Shown piece by piece: positions 15,792 through 25,852 of a stretch of 64,000 nt of DNA. Location: contig NZ_JABBPC010000012.1 of NCBI RefSeq assembly GCF_012927485.1, forward strand, positions 334,838-398,837, given 5' to 3'. Below the pieces are notes generated by a model, which searched no databases, was not told the DNA's origin, and worked only from the letters and a program-made list of their open reading frames with translations. The first letter of the stretch is position 1, and each line of letters begins with the position of its first letter. This stretch comes from Polaromonas sp. Its GTDB lineage: Bacteria > Pseudomonadota > Gammaproteobacteria > Burkholderiales > Burkholderiaceae_C. The translations under genes and the position numbers were made by a program.

Positions 15792-17666
15792 TCACAAAAA
15801 CCCAATGGAAAGCCATGGAATCGCCGCCACGATGACGGTGCCGATAAACAGCGCGAGCATATAGCCCACGATGGGGCGAATGCCTTCGTCTGGCGGCACC
15901 CGGCCAATCGCGCAGGCGGCGTAATAGCCCACACCCAACGGCGGGGCGAACAGCCCCAGGCCCATCGACAAGACGACCACCATCGCGTAGTGCACATCGT
16001 GTATGCCTAGCTGACGTGCGATTGGGAACAGTAGTGGACCGAACAACACGATGGCGGGGATGCCCTCGAGCACGGAGCCAAGTACCACGAACGCCAGGAT
16101 GGACACGGCCATGAACATGGGCGCACCGCCGGGCAAGCCGCCCATGGTTTCGGCCAGCAGCCGCGAGAATCCTGATTGCGTGAGGCCCCACGCCATGGCG
16201 GTGGCGGTGCCGATGATGAGCAAAATGGAACCCGACAAGGCGGCCGTGTCGACCAGCATGTGGCCGAGGCGTTTGAAGTCGAACTGCCGGTAAATAAACA
16301 GCCCTGCCAACACCGAGTACGCAATGCCAATAGTCGATACCTCCGTTGCGGTGGCTACGCCCTCCACCACTGCGGCGCGAATCACAAAAGGCAGGGCCAG
16401 CGCGGGAAAAGCGATGACACCCAGGCGAGCCACACGCGCCCAAGGCGTGCGCTGAACCTGGCTGAGATCTTCGAAACGATTGCGCCGGTGCACCACGACA
16501 CACAGCATCAGGCCGAGCACCAGCGCGGGCAACAAGCCTCCGGTGAACAGCGCGGAGATCGAAATCCCCGTGACCGAACCAATCGTGATGAGCACCAGGC
16601 TGGGCGGCACCGTTTCCGTCTGCGCGCCGGTGGCGGCGAGTAGTGCGACCAGTTCGCCCGGCTTGGCGCCGCGGCTTTTCATTTCCGGAAAAAGAGCGGG
16701 CGCAATGGCCGCCATGTCCGCCGCCTTGGAGCCCGATATACCCGACACCAGGTACATCGCCCCAACCAGCACGTACGACAAACCGCCTTTGACGTGGCCG
16801 AGCAGGCTGGCCAGAAAGCTGATCATGGCGCGGGCCATGCCGGTCATTTCAATCAGCAGGCCGAGAAACACAAACAGCGGTACGGCCAGCAGGATCAGGT
16901 GTGACATGCCCTCGTCCATGCGTCCGACCAAAGCGGGCATGGGGGTTGCCGTGGTGAGCGCCAGATAGCCGAAAGTCGCCAGGCCAAACGAAAATGCAAT
17001 CGGGATACCGGCAAATACGCAGCCGCCCGCAACGCCGACAAAGAAGATCAGCAAATTGATGCGCCCCAGATCGGCGAACAGGGGACTGGCCAACCAGAAG
17101 GCCAGCACGATGGCCGCGACGATAGCCACCGACTGAAGCACTTGGCGATTGGACGCCGAGCGCAGCAGGCGCAGCAGCGCAAACACGCCCATCAGCGCGA
17201 TGCCCACAGGCAAGGCCGCAGCACGCCAGAGGTTCGAGATTTCCAATGCCGGCGTGGTGATGACCATTTCGTCGTGCGCGTATTCCCACGCCGGGCCCAC
17301 CACCATGACCAGGAAAGCCAGGCAGGCAGCGGTGGCAACCAGTTCATACACGGCGCGTCGTGACGCGGCCACACCGCTGACAAACGCCGTCATGCGCATG
17401 TGCTCGCCACGCCGCAACGCAACGACCGAGCCCAGCAGCGCCAGCCACAAAAACAGGATGGAGGCGAGCTCGTCGGACCACAGCAGCGGCGAATGAAACG
17501 CATAGCGCGCCACCACGCCCGCAAATAACACCAGGATGTCGGTCAGCACCAGCAGCGCGGCCGGCACGGCGACCATCAGGCCGAGTAGCGTATCGAGCTT
17601 TTCCACCCAGCGAGGCCCGCCTGGCCCCGAAGCCTGCGGCTTGTCGGCTGCCAGGCCAGCGCTCAC
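15792..17666 (-). CDS. TRAP transporter fused permease (DctQ-DctM)
   Basis: 624 residues starting with GTG inside the stop codon of the upstream dctP-like gene (GTGA overlap). Residues about 20-185 are the four-helix DctQ subunit (LVLFAGVVARYAFHSPLLWSDE); about 195-624 are the 12-helix DctM subunit (GIPIAFSFGLATFGYL, LVGAMYLVSGISGSKAADMAA). The two are separate genes in many bacteria and fused here. The protein uses the sodium or proton gradient to import an organic acid brought by the periplasmic binding protein. Substrate is unknown; the neighbouring CoA ligase and thiolase suggest a carboxylic acid that is then activated and cleaved. Confidence 0.9.
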   Translation of the reverse strand: MSAGLAADKPQASGPGGPRWVEKLDTLLGLMVAVPAALLVLTDILVLFAGVVARYAFHSPLLWSDELASILFLWLALLGSVVALRRGEHMRMTAFVSGVAASRRAVYELVATAACLAFLVMVVGPAWEYAHDEMVITTPALEISNLWRAAALPVGIALMGVFALLRLLRSASNRQVLQSVAIVAAIVLAFWLASPLFADLGRINLLIFFVGVAGGCVFAGIPIAFSFGLATFGYLALTTATPMPALVGRMDEGMSHLILLAVPLFVFLGLLIEMTGMARAMISFLASLLGHVKGGLSYVLVGAMYLVSGISGSKAADMAAIAPALFPEMKSRGAKPGELVALLAATGAQTETVPPSLVLITIGSVTGISISALFTGGLLPALVLGLMLCVVVHRRNRFEDLSQVQRTPWARVARLGVIAFPALALPFVIRAAVVEGVATATEVSTIGIAYSVLAGLFIYRQFDFKRLGHMLVDTAALSGSILLIIGTATAMAWGLTQSGFSRLLAETMGGLPGGAPMFMAVSILAFVVLGSVLEGIPAIVLFGPLLFPIARQLGIHDVHYAMVVVLSMGLGLFAPPLGVGYYAACAIGRVPPDEGIRPIVGYMLALFIGTVIVAAIPWLSIGFL

Positions 17667-18670
17667 GCCAATTTGCCGGTGTATTTCTCCAGGACAGCCC
17701 AGGCTTCGTCACCAAATTTTTTGTGCCAATCGGCATAAAAGTTGGCAGAGCGCAGTTTTGCGCGGAACAGGTCGGCATTGGTGGTGTTGATGATCATGCC
17801 CTTGCCTTTGAGATCGGCCAGCAGGTTGTCGTTGAGCTGACGGACGTCGTCGCGCTGCTTCAGGCCGGCCGCGTTGACGTTGCTGCTGACAATAGCGCGC
17901 AAATCTGCGGGCAAACGCTCGAACGATTTTTTGTTGCCGAGGAACCAGAAACCATCCCACATGTGGTTGGTGAGGGAGCAGTACTTCTGGACTTCATTCA
18001 GCTTGGCGGTCGCAATAATCGCCAGCGGATTTTCCTGTGCGTCCACCACCTTGGTCTGCAGCGATGAATAGACCTCGGCGAAGTTGATGGTTGCGGGGGC
18101 CGCCTCAAAAGCCTTGAACATAGAGACCCAAAACGGGCTCGGTGGAATGCGGATCTTCATGCCTTTGAGATCTTCAGGCTGATTCACCGGCCGCGTGCTG
18201 GTGGTGATCTGGCGGTAGCCGTTGTCCCAGATTTTTTCGAAAGCAAACAAGGTGGACGCACCTTCGATTTGCTTGCGTACGTGCACACCCAGGTCGCCGT
18301 CCATAGCCGGCCAAACCTGGCCGTAGTCTTTGAATGCAAAACCGACGCCGCTAATTTGCGCAGCGGGCACCAGCGTCCCCAGAATCAACGGTGACAAGGT
18401 AAAAAAGTCGAGCGCGCCGGAGCGAGCTTGCGACAGCATATCGGTGTCATTGCCGAGCTGGTTGTTCGGGTACACCTCGAAGGCAATGCGCCCTTTAGAT
18501 TCGGCATTGATTTTGGTCGCCATTTCCGCGGCCCGCACATTCATAGGGTGGGCAATCGGCAAGTTGTTGCCATACTTAAGTGTGAACTCTGCTTTCTGTG
18601 CAAATGCGTTGCCGAAAGGCAGCGCCAGCGCGCTTGCGCCGGCCATCAGGGTGCGTCGTGTGATGTTCAT
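17663..18670 (-). CDS. TRAP transporter substrate-binding protein, DctP family
   Basis: 335 residues from the ATG at 18670, preceded by GGAGA. The signal peptide (MNITRRTLMAGASALALP, cleavage after AFA) carries two arginines, so export may be Sec or Tat. Typical DctP features are KYGNNLPIAHPMNVRAAEMA near the mature N-terminus, GRIAFEVYPNNQLG and the arginine region GMKIRIPPSPFW (about 170-181), where the family's conserved Arg contacts the substrate carboxylate. It captures an organic acid in the periplasm and hands it to the fused permease encoded directly downstream. Confidence 0.9.
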   Translation of the reverse strand: MNITRRTLMAGASALALPFGNAFAQKAEFTLKYGNNLPIAHPMNVRAAEMATKINAESKGRIAFEVYPNNQLGNDTDMLSQARSGALDFFTLSPLILGTLVPAAQISGVGFAFKDYGQVWPAMDGDLGVHVRKQIEGASTLFAFEKIWDNGYRQITTSTRPVNQPEDLKGMKIRIPPSPFWVSMFKAFEAAPATINFAEVYSSLQTKVVDAQENPLAIIATAKLNEVQKYCSLTNHMWDGFWFLGNKKSFERLPADLRAIVSSNVNAAGLKQRDDVRQLNDNLLADLKGKGMIINTTNADLFRAKLRSANFYADWHKKFGDEAWAVLEKYTGKLA

Positions 18671-18793
18671 GGGTTTGTCTCCTGAATTTATTGAGGGATA
18701 GGTGAGTGAGTTGGCCGACCGATGCAAGGAGGGGCAGAACTGACTAATGTACGACGGGATCGCGCCAGCTCTGCTTGGTGAAAACGCCCGCTT

Positions 18794-20416
18794 TCAGGGT
18801 TTCAGTGCGGTGGGCGGCGGTTGTGCAAGCCGGACATCTCGCCGACGAAGGTACTCGGCACGGATGTCTTTTTTAACCAGCTTTCCGTAAGCACTGGTCG
18901 GCAGGGAAGGCCAAAACTCGATGCTGCGAGGCCATTTGTACTTGGCCAGCTGCGGCTGCAGGCGGACAAACACCTCTTCAATGGCAAGGTGCACCCCCGC
19001 GTTGCGGGGTGAGAGCACCGCCACTCCGACTTCACCCCATTGCGCATCCGGTATGCCAAACACCACGGCTTCCCCAATTTCGGGAATGGTGCGCAAGGCT
19101 TCTTCAATTTCTCTCGGATAGACGTTGGAGCCACCCGAGATGTACATGTCGGAGGAGCGGCCCGTGATGGTAATAAAGCCGCGCTCGTCGATAGTGCCGA
19201 GGTCGCCGGTATGAAACCAGCCGCCGCGAAAGGCCTGTTGATTAGCCTGGGGATTGTTCCAGTAACCGGCAAATACGGCGAGACCGCGGGTGCAAATTTC
19301 ACCTTGTTCCATCGTCGCTACGGGTTGGCAATGCGCATCGAGTACGGCCACCTCCATCATGGCGCGCGCAGTGCCGCAGGTTCCCAGCAACGCACCGCCA
19401 CCCTCCAAATGTTCGTGCGGACGCAACACCGTGATATTGCCGGTGACTTCCCCCAACCCGAAGTACTGCACGATCACCGCACCGAAGACGTCCAACGCCT
19501 TGCGCTGGTCGGTGCGACTCATGGGCGCGCCTGCATAAATTATTTGTTTGAGGCTGGAATGATCAAACCGCGCCGCCGCAGGGTCTTCGGCCAGGCGCTT
19601 GAGAATGGTGGGTACGGTAAACATATTGGCCACGCGGTGCCGTTCGATGGCCTCGAAAGCAGCCGCGCAGTCCAGGCTTTCTCCCGGCAACAAAATGCTG
19701 GCTGCACCGCGCGCCGTATTGACGAGCGCATGAATGCCGGCCCCGTGAGAAAGCGGTGCCACCACCAGCGAGGACTGGGTTTCACGCAAGCCCGGCAGCA
19801 GATCGGCCAGATGGTTGGTGATGACAAACGCCATCTGACCGTGGGTCAGCACCGCGGCTTTGGGCTGCCCGGTGGTGCCGGAGGTAAAGAAGAACCAGAG
19901 CGGGTGATGGGCGGTGACCTCGACAGCCTCGAAAAAAACGGAGTGAGGGCCGGACACCTTTTCTTCATACGCCGGGTCATCGCATCGGATGACCTGGCGC
20001 AACGCGGGCGATGCAGCCTGCGCCGCTGCTGCATGGGCCTCAAACGCCTGTTGCGTGAGCATCACTGACGCACCGCTGGATTGGGCCATGTAGGCCACCT
20101 CGCTGGGCGTGAGCCGGTAGTTCACCGGAACCCAAACGGCACCGAGTTTGAAGGCCGCCCAAGCCGATTCCAACAACGGCAAACCATTGACCATTTGCAC
20201 CAGGATACGGTCGCCGGCATGAACCCCCTGCGTCGCCAAATGAAAGGCCAGCGCATCCACACGCTGGTTGATCTGCCACCAGGTGTGGCTCCGCTCGCCA
20301 TGAATCAGGCCGGGGCGGCGGGGATACTTGCGGGCGGTCTGCGTCAGCAAGTTGCCGACGTTCATCACTTGCGCCAAGCCTTGCGGCATCTCGGGCGGAC
20401 GGCGCGCACTCGTCAT
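18794..20416 (-). CDS. AMP-dependent acyl-CoA synthetase/ligase
   Basis: 540 residues. The adenylate-forming core is clear: FFTSGTTGQPKAAVLTH (P-loop-like motif, about 175-191), YFGLGEVTGNITVL, GWFHTGDLGTIDERGFITI (about 400) and the C-terminal hinge with SGGSNVYPREIEEAL and the catalytic lysine in YGKLVKKDI (about 511). It activates a carboxylic acid with ATP and CoA to the acyl-CoA. Its start overlaps the thiolase stop (ATGA), and the TRAP importer genes follow 123 bases downstream on the same strand, so import, activation and thiolytic steps appear linked. The substrate (medium-chain, branched or aromatic acid) cannot be told from sequence. Confidence 0.9.
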   Translation of the reverse strand: MTSARRPPEMPQGLAQVMNVGNLLTQTARKYPRRPGLIHGERSHTWWQINQRVDALAFHLATQGVHAGDRILVQMVNGLPLLESAWAAFKLGAVWVPVNYRLTPSEVAYMAQSSGASVMLTQQAFEAHAAAAQAASPALRQVIRCDDPAYEEKVSGPHSVFFEAVEVTAHHPLWFFFTSGTTGQPKAAVLTHGQMAFVITNHLADLLPGLRETQSSLVVAPLSHGAGIHALVNTARGAASILLPGESLDCAAAFEAIERHRVANMFTVPTILKRLAEDPAAARFDHSSLKQIIYAGAPMSRTDQRKALDVFGAVIVQYFGLGEVTGNITVLRPHEHLEGGGALLGTCGTARAMMEVAVLDAHCQPVATMEQGEICTRGLAVFAGYWNNPQANQQAFRGGWFHTGDLGTIDERGFITITGRSSDMYISGGSNVYPREIEEALRTIPEIGEAVVFGIPDAQWGEVGVAVLSPRNAGVHLAIEEVFVRLQPQLAKYKWPRSIEFWPSLPTSAYGKLVKKDIRAEYLRRRDVRLAQPPPTALKP

Positions 20417-21600
20417 GCCGAACGCTCCAGAATGCTGGCGTAGTTGGCCACAGCGACACCGCCCATGTTGAAGACCCCGGCCAGCTGCGCGCCAGGCAAC
20501 TGCATATCGGCAGCTTCGTCCACCAGTTGCATGGCGGCCAGTACATGTTGGGACACGCCCGTGGCGCCAATGGGGTGCCCTTTGGCCTTCAATCCCCCTG
20601 AAAGATTAATCGGCAAACGCCCACCGCGCCGGGTTTGACCCTCGCGCACGATGGCGGGTCCCTGACCCGGTTTGGCCAGGCCCATCGCCTCCACTTCCAG
20701 TAACTCCGCAATCGTAAAACAGTCATGCGTTTCAACCAGCGACAAATCGTCCAGCGCGCAACCAGCCTCGGCAAAGGCGCGTTGCCACGCCTGCTGCACG
20801 CCTTCAAAACGCAGAATATCGCGCCGGGAAACGGGCATGTAATCGTTCAGCGACTGGGCCGCGCGGAACTTCACGGCACGCTTGAAATTGCCGCGGGCCA
20901 GAGCTCGCTCGCTACAAAGTATCAAAGCCGCTGCGCCATCGGAGATCAGTGAGCAATCGGTACGGCGCAATGGACCCGCGACGATCGGGTTTTTGTCACT
21001 CACCGTGTTGCAAAAGTCAAAGCCCAGGTCGCGTCGCACATGCGCATAAGGATTAGCGACAGCATTGAGGTGGTTCTTGGCCGAGATGTGTGCCAGTGCA
21101 TCGCTGGCGTCGCCATAGGTATCAAAATATTTTTGCGCGATGCCGGCAAATACGCCGGCAAACCCGGTGCTCGATGTTTCTTCCTTGACGTACGAGCATT
21201 TCAGCAGCACGTCACCGACTTGCGCCGTAGGCAGGCCATTCATGCGCTCGTAGCCAACCACCAGCACCACATCGGCCGCGCCCGCGCGAATGGCTTGAAT
21301 ACCTGTGTAGATGCTGGCTGACCCGGTGGCACAGGCATTTTCCACCCGCAAGGAGGGTTTGAAGCGCAAGCCGGGTTGTGCGTTGATGGCCAGTGAAGAC
21401 GGAAAGTCCTGACCGACAAAGCCGCCGTTGAATGTGCCGACCACCACGGAGTCGACGTCGGCGGCCGTGAGTCCGCCATCCGCAAGGGCCTCGCGCACGG
21501 CATCCGAAATCAGTGTTTCCGGGTCGAGCTGGTCGAACTTGCCAAACTTGGAGTGGGACCAGCCCACGATATGAACGCCAGGGGTGCTGTGGGTAGTCAC
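20413..21600 (-). CDS. Thiolase-family acetyl-CoA acyltransferase (SCP2/SCPx-like)
   Basis: 395 residues. The nucleophile cysteine lies in VENACATGSAS (about 87-97); HDCFTIAELLEVEAMGL (about 290-306) and GGLKAKGHPIGATGVSQ (about 338-354, catalytic His) are the SCPx/SCP2-type thiolase motifs. The second active-site Cys of classical thiolases near the C-terminus is replaced by a GVFNMGG loop, as in the SCP2-like group. It likely cleaves a 3-oxoacyl-CoA. It is the first gene of the minus-strand unit thiolase-ligase-dctP-dctQM, divergent from the IclR regulator. Confidence 0.87.
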   Translation of the reverse strand: MTTHSTPGVHIVGWSHSKFGKFDQLDPETLISDAVREALADGGLTAADVDSVVVGTFNGGFVGQDFPSSLAINAQPGLRFKPSLRVENACATGSASIYTGIQAIRAGAADVVLVVGYERMNGLPTAQVGDVLLKCSYVKEETSSTGFAGVFAGIAQKYFDTYGDASDALAHISAKNHLNAVANPYAHVRRDLGFDFCNTVSDKNPIVAGPLRRTDCSLISDGAAALILCSERALARGNFKRAVKFRAAQSLNDYMPVSRRDILRFEGVQQAWQRAFAEAGCALDDLSLVETHDCFTIAELLEVEAMGLAKPGQGPAIVREGQTRRGGRLPINLSGGLKAKGHPIGATGVSQHVLAAMQLVDEAADMQLPGAQLAGVFNMGGVAVANYASILERSA

Positions 21601-21798
21601 GGAAATGCCCTCAAGGTTTACTATGTGAAACGAATTTGCTTGCGCAGAAAGTTACGGTTACGCGGTTCCCTATTTAAAGTCATGACAAAGCCCCTTAGCT
21701 TAGGCTGAAACGGTTCGCGCAACAGCCCATTTTGACACTGCGACACCAAAAAGCAGTCCACTATGTGATCGGGTCGGCACGGGTTTATACCGATCGTC

Positions 21799-21817
21799 GG
21801 GTTCAACATATGAACCC
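21799..21817. promoter_or_regulatory. Perfect palindrome, candidate IclR operator
   Basis: GGGTTCA (21799-21805) and TGAACCC (21811-21817) are exact inverted halves with a 5-base spacer, ending 11 bases before the iclR start and in the 228-base divergent gap facing the thiolase operon. IclR proteins bind short palindromes at such positions and usually control themselves and the divergent operon; that this is the site is inferred. Confidence 0.55.
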
Positions 21818-21828
21818 AAAATCGCTTC

Positions 21829-22659
21829 ATGTTAAGCACCCTCTCCTCTCCCGCTGGCAAAGTTGCGGGCGCTCAGACGCTGCGCCGGGGTCTGGCGGTG
21901 TTGCGTCTGCTGACCCGCGTCGGACCGGGTGGCCTGCGGATGGGCGACATCGGCCGCCGCCTGGAACTGAACAAGGCCACCGCCATCCGCCTGACCCGCA
22001 CGCTGGTTGAAGAAGGCTTTGTGCTGCGCGACGGCACCTCGGGCGGTTATCGCCTGGGTCCTGAGGCGTTTGCGGTGGGACTGGCCGCAGAGCCCAGCTA
22101 TGAACTCCAGCGACTGGCGGCCCCGACGCTGCGAAACCTTGCCGCAGAGACCGGTGACACGGTGTTTTTCTCGGTGCTTCATGGTTACGAAAATATTTGC
22201 CTGTCACGCGACGAGGGGGATTTTCCAATTCGCAACCAGCTCATCAAGGCGGGTGATCGCTGGCCTTTGGGCGTGGGGGGCGGCGCCTGCGCGATGCTGG
22301 CTGCATTGGACGATGAACAGGTGAATGACGTGCTGATGCGTAACGCCGTTTTCAGGGCCGAGCGCTTTCCGCGCTGCACCGATGACGCGATCCGCCTGCT
22401 GATCCGGGAAACGCGCGAAAAGGGTTATTGCGTACAACCGGGCCTGGTGATCGAGGGCTCGTGGGCGGTGGGCGTGCCGGTGTACGACGCGCAAGGCCGC
22501 CCGGTCGCGTCCATCAGTGTGGCGGCAATAGAAACGCGCCTGGGAGCCGCTCGAAGCGCCGCCCTGGGAAATCGGCTGATGCAAGCGAGCCGCGAAATTA
22601 CGGCCTTGCAGGCTGACCGTGGCCGCAGCAACAAGGAACGAACGCCGAAGTCACGTTAA
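21829..22659 (+). CDS. IclR-family transcriptional regulator
   Basis: 276 residues. The N-terminal winged helix-turn-helix (about 13-75) reads AQTLRRGLAVLRLL ... LNKATAIRLTRTLVEEGFVLRD, and the C-terminal effector domain (about 90-265) includes NICLSRDEGDFPIRN and AVGVPVYDAQGRPVASISVA. It probably senses the organic acid or its CoA ester and controls the divergent thiolase-ligase-TRAP unit. The start has no ribosome-binding site and sits 11 bases after a perfect palindrome, which would fit autoregulation and possibly a leaderless or very short mRNA leader. Confidence 0.88.
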   Translation: MLSTLSSPAGKVAGAQTLRRGLAVLRLLTRVGPGGLRMGDIGRRLELNKATAIRLTRTLVEEGFVLRDGTSGGYRLGPEAFAVGLAAEPSYELQRLAAPTLRNLAAETGDTVFFSVLHGYENICLSRDEGDFPIRNQLIKAGDRWPLGVGGGACAMLAALDDEQVNDVLMRNAVFRAERFPRCTDDAIRLLIRETREKGYCVQPGLVIEGSWAVGVPVYDAQGRPVASISVAAIETRLGAARSAALGNRLMQASREITALQADRGRSNKERTPKSR

Positions 22660-22753
22660 AAATGCCGGTGTCGCGGTATGTTCGCTGCTCAATCGGTCTG
22701 TCCGCAAGCCCTCAACCATTTACTTTTTAACCACGATAAAGGCATAACGCTTC

Positions 22754-23545
22754 ATGACTGCAACCAATTCATCCGCGCCTGTGGCCGTCGTCACGGGAGG
22801 CGCACGCGGCATTGGCCTCGCGATCGGTCAATGGTTTCTTTCGAACGGGTACCGCATCGCGCTGCTTGACATCGATGCCGACACGCTGATGCCCGCCGCC
22901 GCCAGGTTGCAGGGTACCGACCACGTCCTGCCCGTCCACTGCGATGTATCGGACCCCGCGCAGGTGCAAGCGGCCATCGAACAGGTCGATGCCCATTTTG
23001 GTCGCATCGATTCTCTGGTCAACAACGCCGGAGTCGCCGTCTTCAAACCGATTGGCGCGACGACGTTTGAGGAGTGGCGGCGGGTGCTGGCAACCAACCT
23101 GGACGGGGCCTTCTTGTGTACGCAGGCCTGCGTGCCGATCATGCTCCGAACGGGGGGCGGCAGCATCGTCAACATCGCTTCCATTTCCGGCTTGCGTGCC
23201 AGCACCTTGCGCGTGGCTTATGGCACCAGCAAGGCCGCGCTGATTCACCTTACCAAGCAGCAGGCCGTCGAGTTGGGGACTGTCGGTATTCGCGTCAACG
23301 CGATTGCACCCGGGCCGGTCGAGACCGAAATGGCCAAACTGGTTCATAGCGTGGCGATTCGCTCCGACTATCACGATGTGATTCCGCTGGAACGCTACGG
23401 GACGCCCGAAGAAATCGCGTCGGCGGCCGGCTTCTTGTGCAGCCGGGCCGCCAGCTACGTTAACGGGCAGGTGCTTGCGGTGGACGGCGGCTTTGACGCC
23501 GCAGGCGTGGGGCTGCCAACACTGCGAAAAACCAGGACCTCGTAA
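22754..23545 (+). CDS. Short-chain dehydrogenase/reductase (SDR)
   Basis: 263 residues. Classical SDR features: TGGARGIGLAIG (nucleotide-binding, about 15-26), NNAGVA (about 94), catalytic Ser in NIASISG (about 143) and YGTSKAAL with catalytic Tyr and Lys (about 156-163), then APGPVETEMAK. Asp after the second strand (LLDIDAD) indicates NAD rather than NADP. It oxidises or reduces a hydroxy/keto group, possibly a 3-hydroxyacyl-CoA or hydroxy acid in the pathway of the adjacent ligase and thiolase genes. It follows the iclR gene by 94 bases on the same strand. Confidence 0.88.
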   Translation: MTATNSSAPVAVVTGGARGIGLAIGQWFLSNGYRIALLDIDADTLMPAAARLQGTDHVLPVHCDVSDPAQVQAAIEQVDAHFGRIDSLVNNAGVAVFKPIGATTFEEWRRVLATNLDGAFLCTQACVPIMLRTGGGSIVNIASISGLRASTLRVAYGTSKAALIHLTKQQAVELGTVGIRVNAIAPGPVETEMAKLVHSVAIRSDYHDVIPLERYGTPEEIASAAGFLCSRAASYVNGQVLAVDGGFDAAGVGLPTLRKTRTS

Positions 23546-23623
23546 GCGTGAGGGCGGGGGCTGCATGCAATCATCTTGATGACGAAGGCATCGCCCCCAA
23601 CTGGGCTGATTGAAAGGGCAGCG

Positions 23624-24670
23624 ATGACGAGCAATCCTAACAATCCGATCAATTTACCGAATCCGATCGTGCAGATTAAAGCGCTCGGATTCCCTTGGGA
23701 AACGGTTGACCCTTTCCTTTTTTGCGTCTATCACGACGACGCTTATCCGCAGGCCAATGCGCAACTGGGACCCAAGGCGTCGCTGGCAGGGCGCGACATC
23801 GGCCAGGACTTTAGCCGCAAAGACGGCTGGAGCATGTACCACGGCAGCTCGGTTCCGGGCTTTCCGGCGCATCCTCACCGAGGCTTCGAAACCGTGACGA
23901 TCGTTCGCAAGGGGCTGATCGACCACGCTGATTCACTCGGCGCCAGCGCCCGCTTTGGCCAGGGGGATGTGCAGTGGTTGACGGCTGGCAAGGGCGTGGT
24001 GCATTCAGAAATGTTTCCCTTACTGGAGCAGACCGGGGCGAATCCGCTTGAGTTGTTCCAGATCTGGCTGAACCTGCCGGCACGCAGCAAAATGGCGACG
24101 CCGCACTTCACCATCTTCTGGTCGCAGGACATTCCACGCATCACGGTCGCTGACGCTGCAGGCCGTAGCACCGAAGTGGCAGTGATCGCGGGCCAGTTTC
24201 ACGACGCGAGCGTGGGCGCGCCGCTCAGCCCGCCGCCTGATTCGTGGGCGGCGCAGACTGGGGCCGATGTGGCGATCTGGACCCTCCGCATGGCGCCAGG
24301 TGCGCGCTGGACATTGCCACCCGCTACGGGTAAGAGCACGCGACGGACGCTCTATTTTTTCAAAGGCACCTCCGTCACGGTGGGCGGACAGACCGTGAAT
24401 TCTCACAGCGCCATCGAGCTGCGCGCTGACCTCTCAACCGCGCTGATCAATGGCGAAGAAGTAAGCGAATTCCTGTTGCTGCAAGGTCGGCCGATTGGCG
24501 AGGCGGTGGCGCAACGCGGCCCCTTTGTAATGAACACCCAGGCCGAGATTGTGCAAACGATTGACGACTACCGCCGCACGCAGTTTGGCGGTTGGCCCTG
24601 GCCAGACAGCGCGCCGGTGCATGGGCGCGACCCGGCGCGATTTGCCCGCCATCCGGGCGGTCGGCAATAA
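23624..24670 (+). CDS. Pirin-family protein
   Basis: 348 residues from the ATG at 23624 (GAAAGGG upstream); an in-frame ATG at 23576 would add 16 unlikely residues. Two cupin domains: the N-terminal one contains the metal ligands in HPHRGFETVTIV (about 83-94) and HSEMF (about 127), matching the three His and one Glu of pirin. Length is longer than E. coli YhhW (231 aa) but normal for the proteobacterial long pirins. Some pirins are quercetin 2,3-dioxygenases; the role here is unknown. It lies downstream of the SDR gene and may be co-transcribed with it. Confidence 0.85.
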   Translation: MTSNPNNPINLPNPIVQIKALGFPWETVDPFLFCVYHDDAYPQANAQLGPKASLAGRDIGQDFSRKDGWSMYHGSSVPGFPAHPHRGFETVTIVRKGLIDHADSLGASARFGQGDVQWLTAGKGVVHSEMFPLLEQTGANPLELFQIWLNLPARSKMATPHFTIFWSQDIPRITVADAAGRSTEVAVIAGQFHDASVGAPLSPPPDSWAAQTGADVAIWTLRMAPGARWTLPPATGKSTRRTLYFFKGTSVTVGGQTVNSHSAIELRADLSTALINGEEVSEFLLLQGRPIGEAVAQRGPFVMNTQAEIVQTIDDYRRTQFGGWPWPDSAPVHGRDPARFARHPGGRQ

Positions 24671-24744
24671 TCGGCTTATCTTTCTACCGGGGCTGATCGG
24701 AATCACCTGCGCGCTCAACCGCTCGTTGGCCGGGAACTCCAAAC

Positions 24745-24771
24745 AAAAAACGCGCCCTGAGACGCGTTTTT
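24745..24771. terminator. Bidirectional intrinsic terminator between pirin gene and gap
   Basis: AAAAAACGCG (24745-24754) pairs with CGCGTTTTT (24763-24771) around a short loop, giving a T-run on both strands. It ends the convergent pirin gene (plus) and gap (minus), whose stop lies 20 bases away. Confidence 0.8.
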
Positions 24772-24790
24772 AAATGGCCTGTCGGGGCAA

Positions 24791-25816
<1,026 letters not shown>

Positions 25817-25852
25817 TCAATCACCCGTTCGGCCGGCTCGGCCCGCCCGGAA

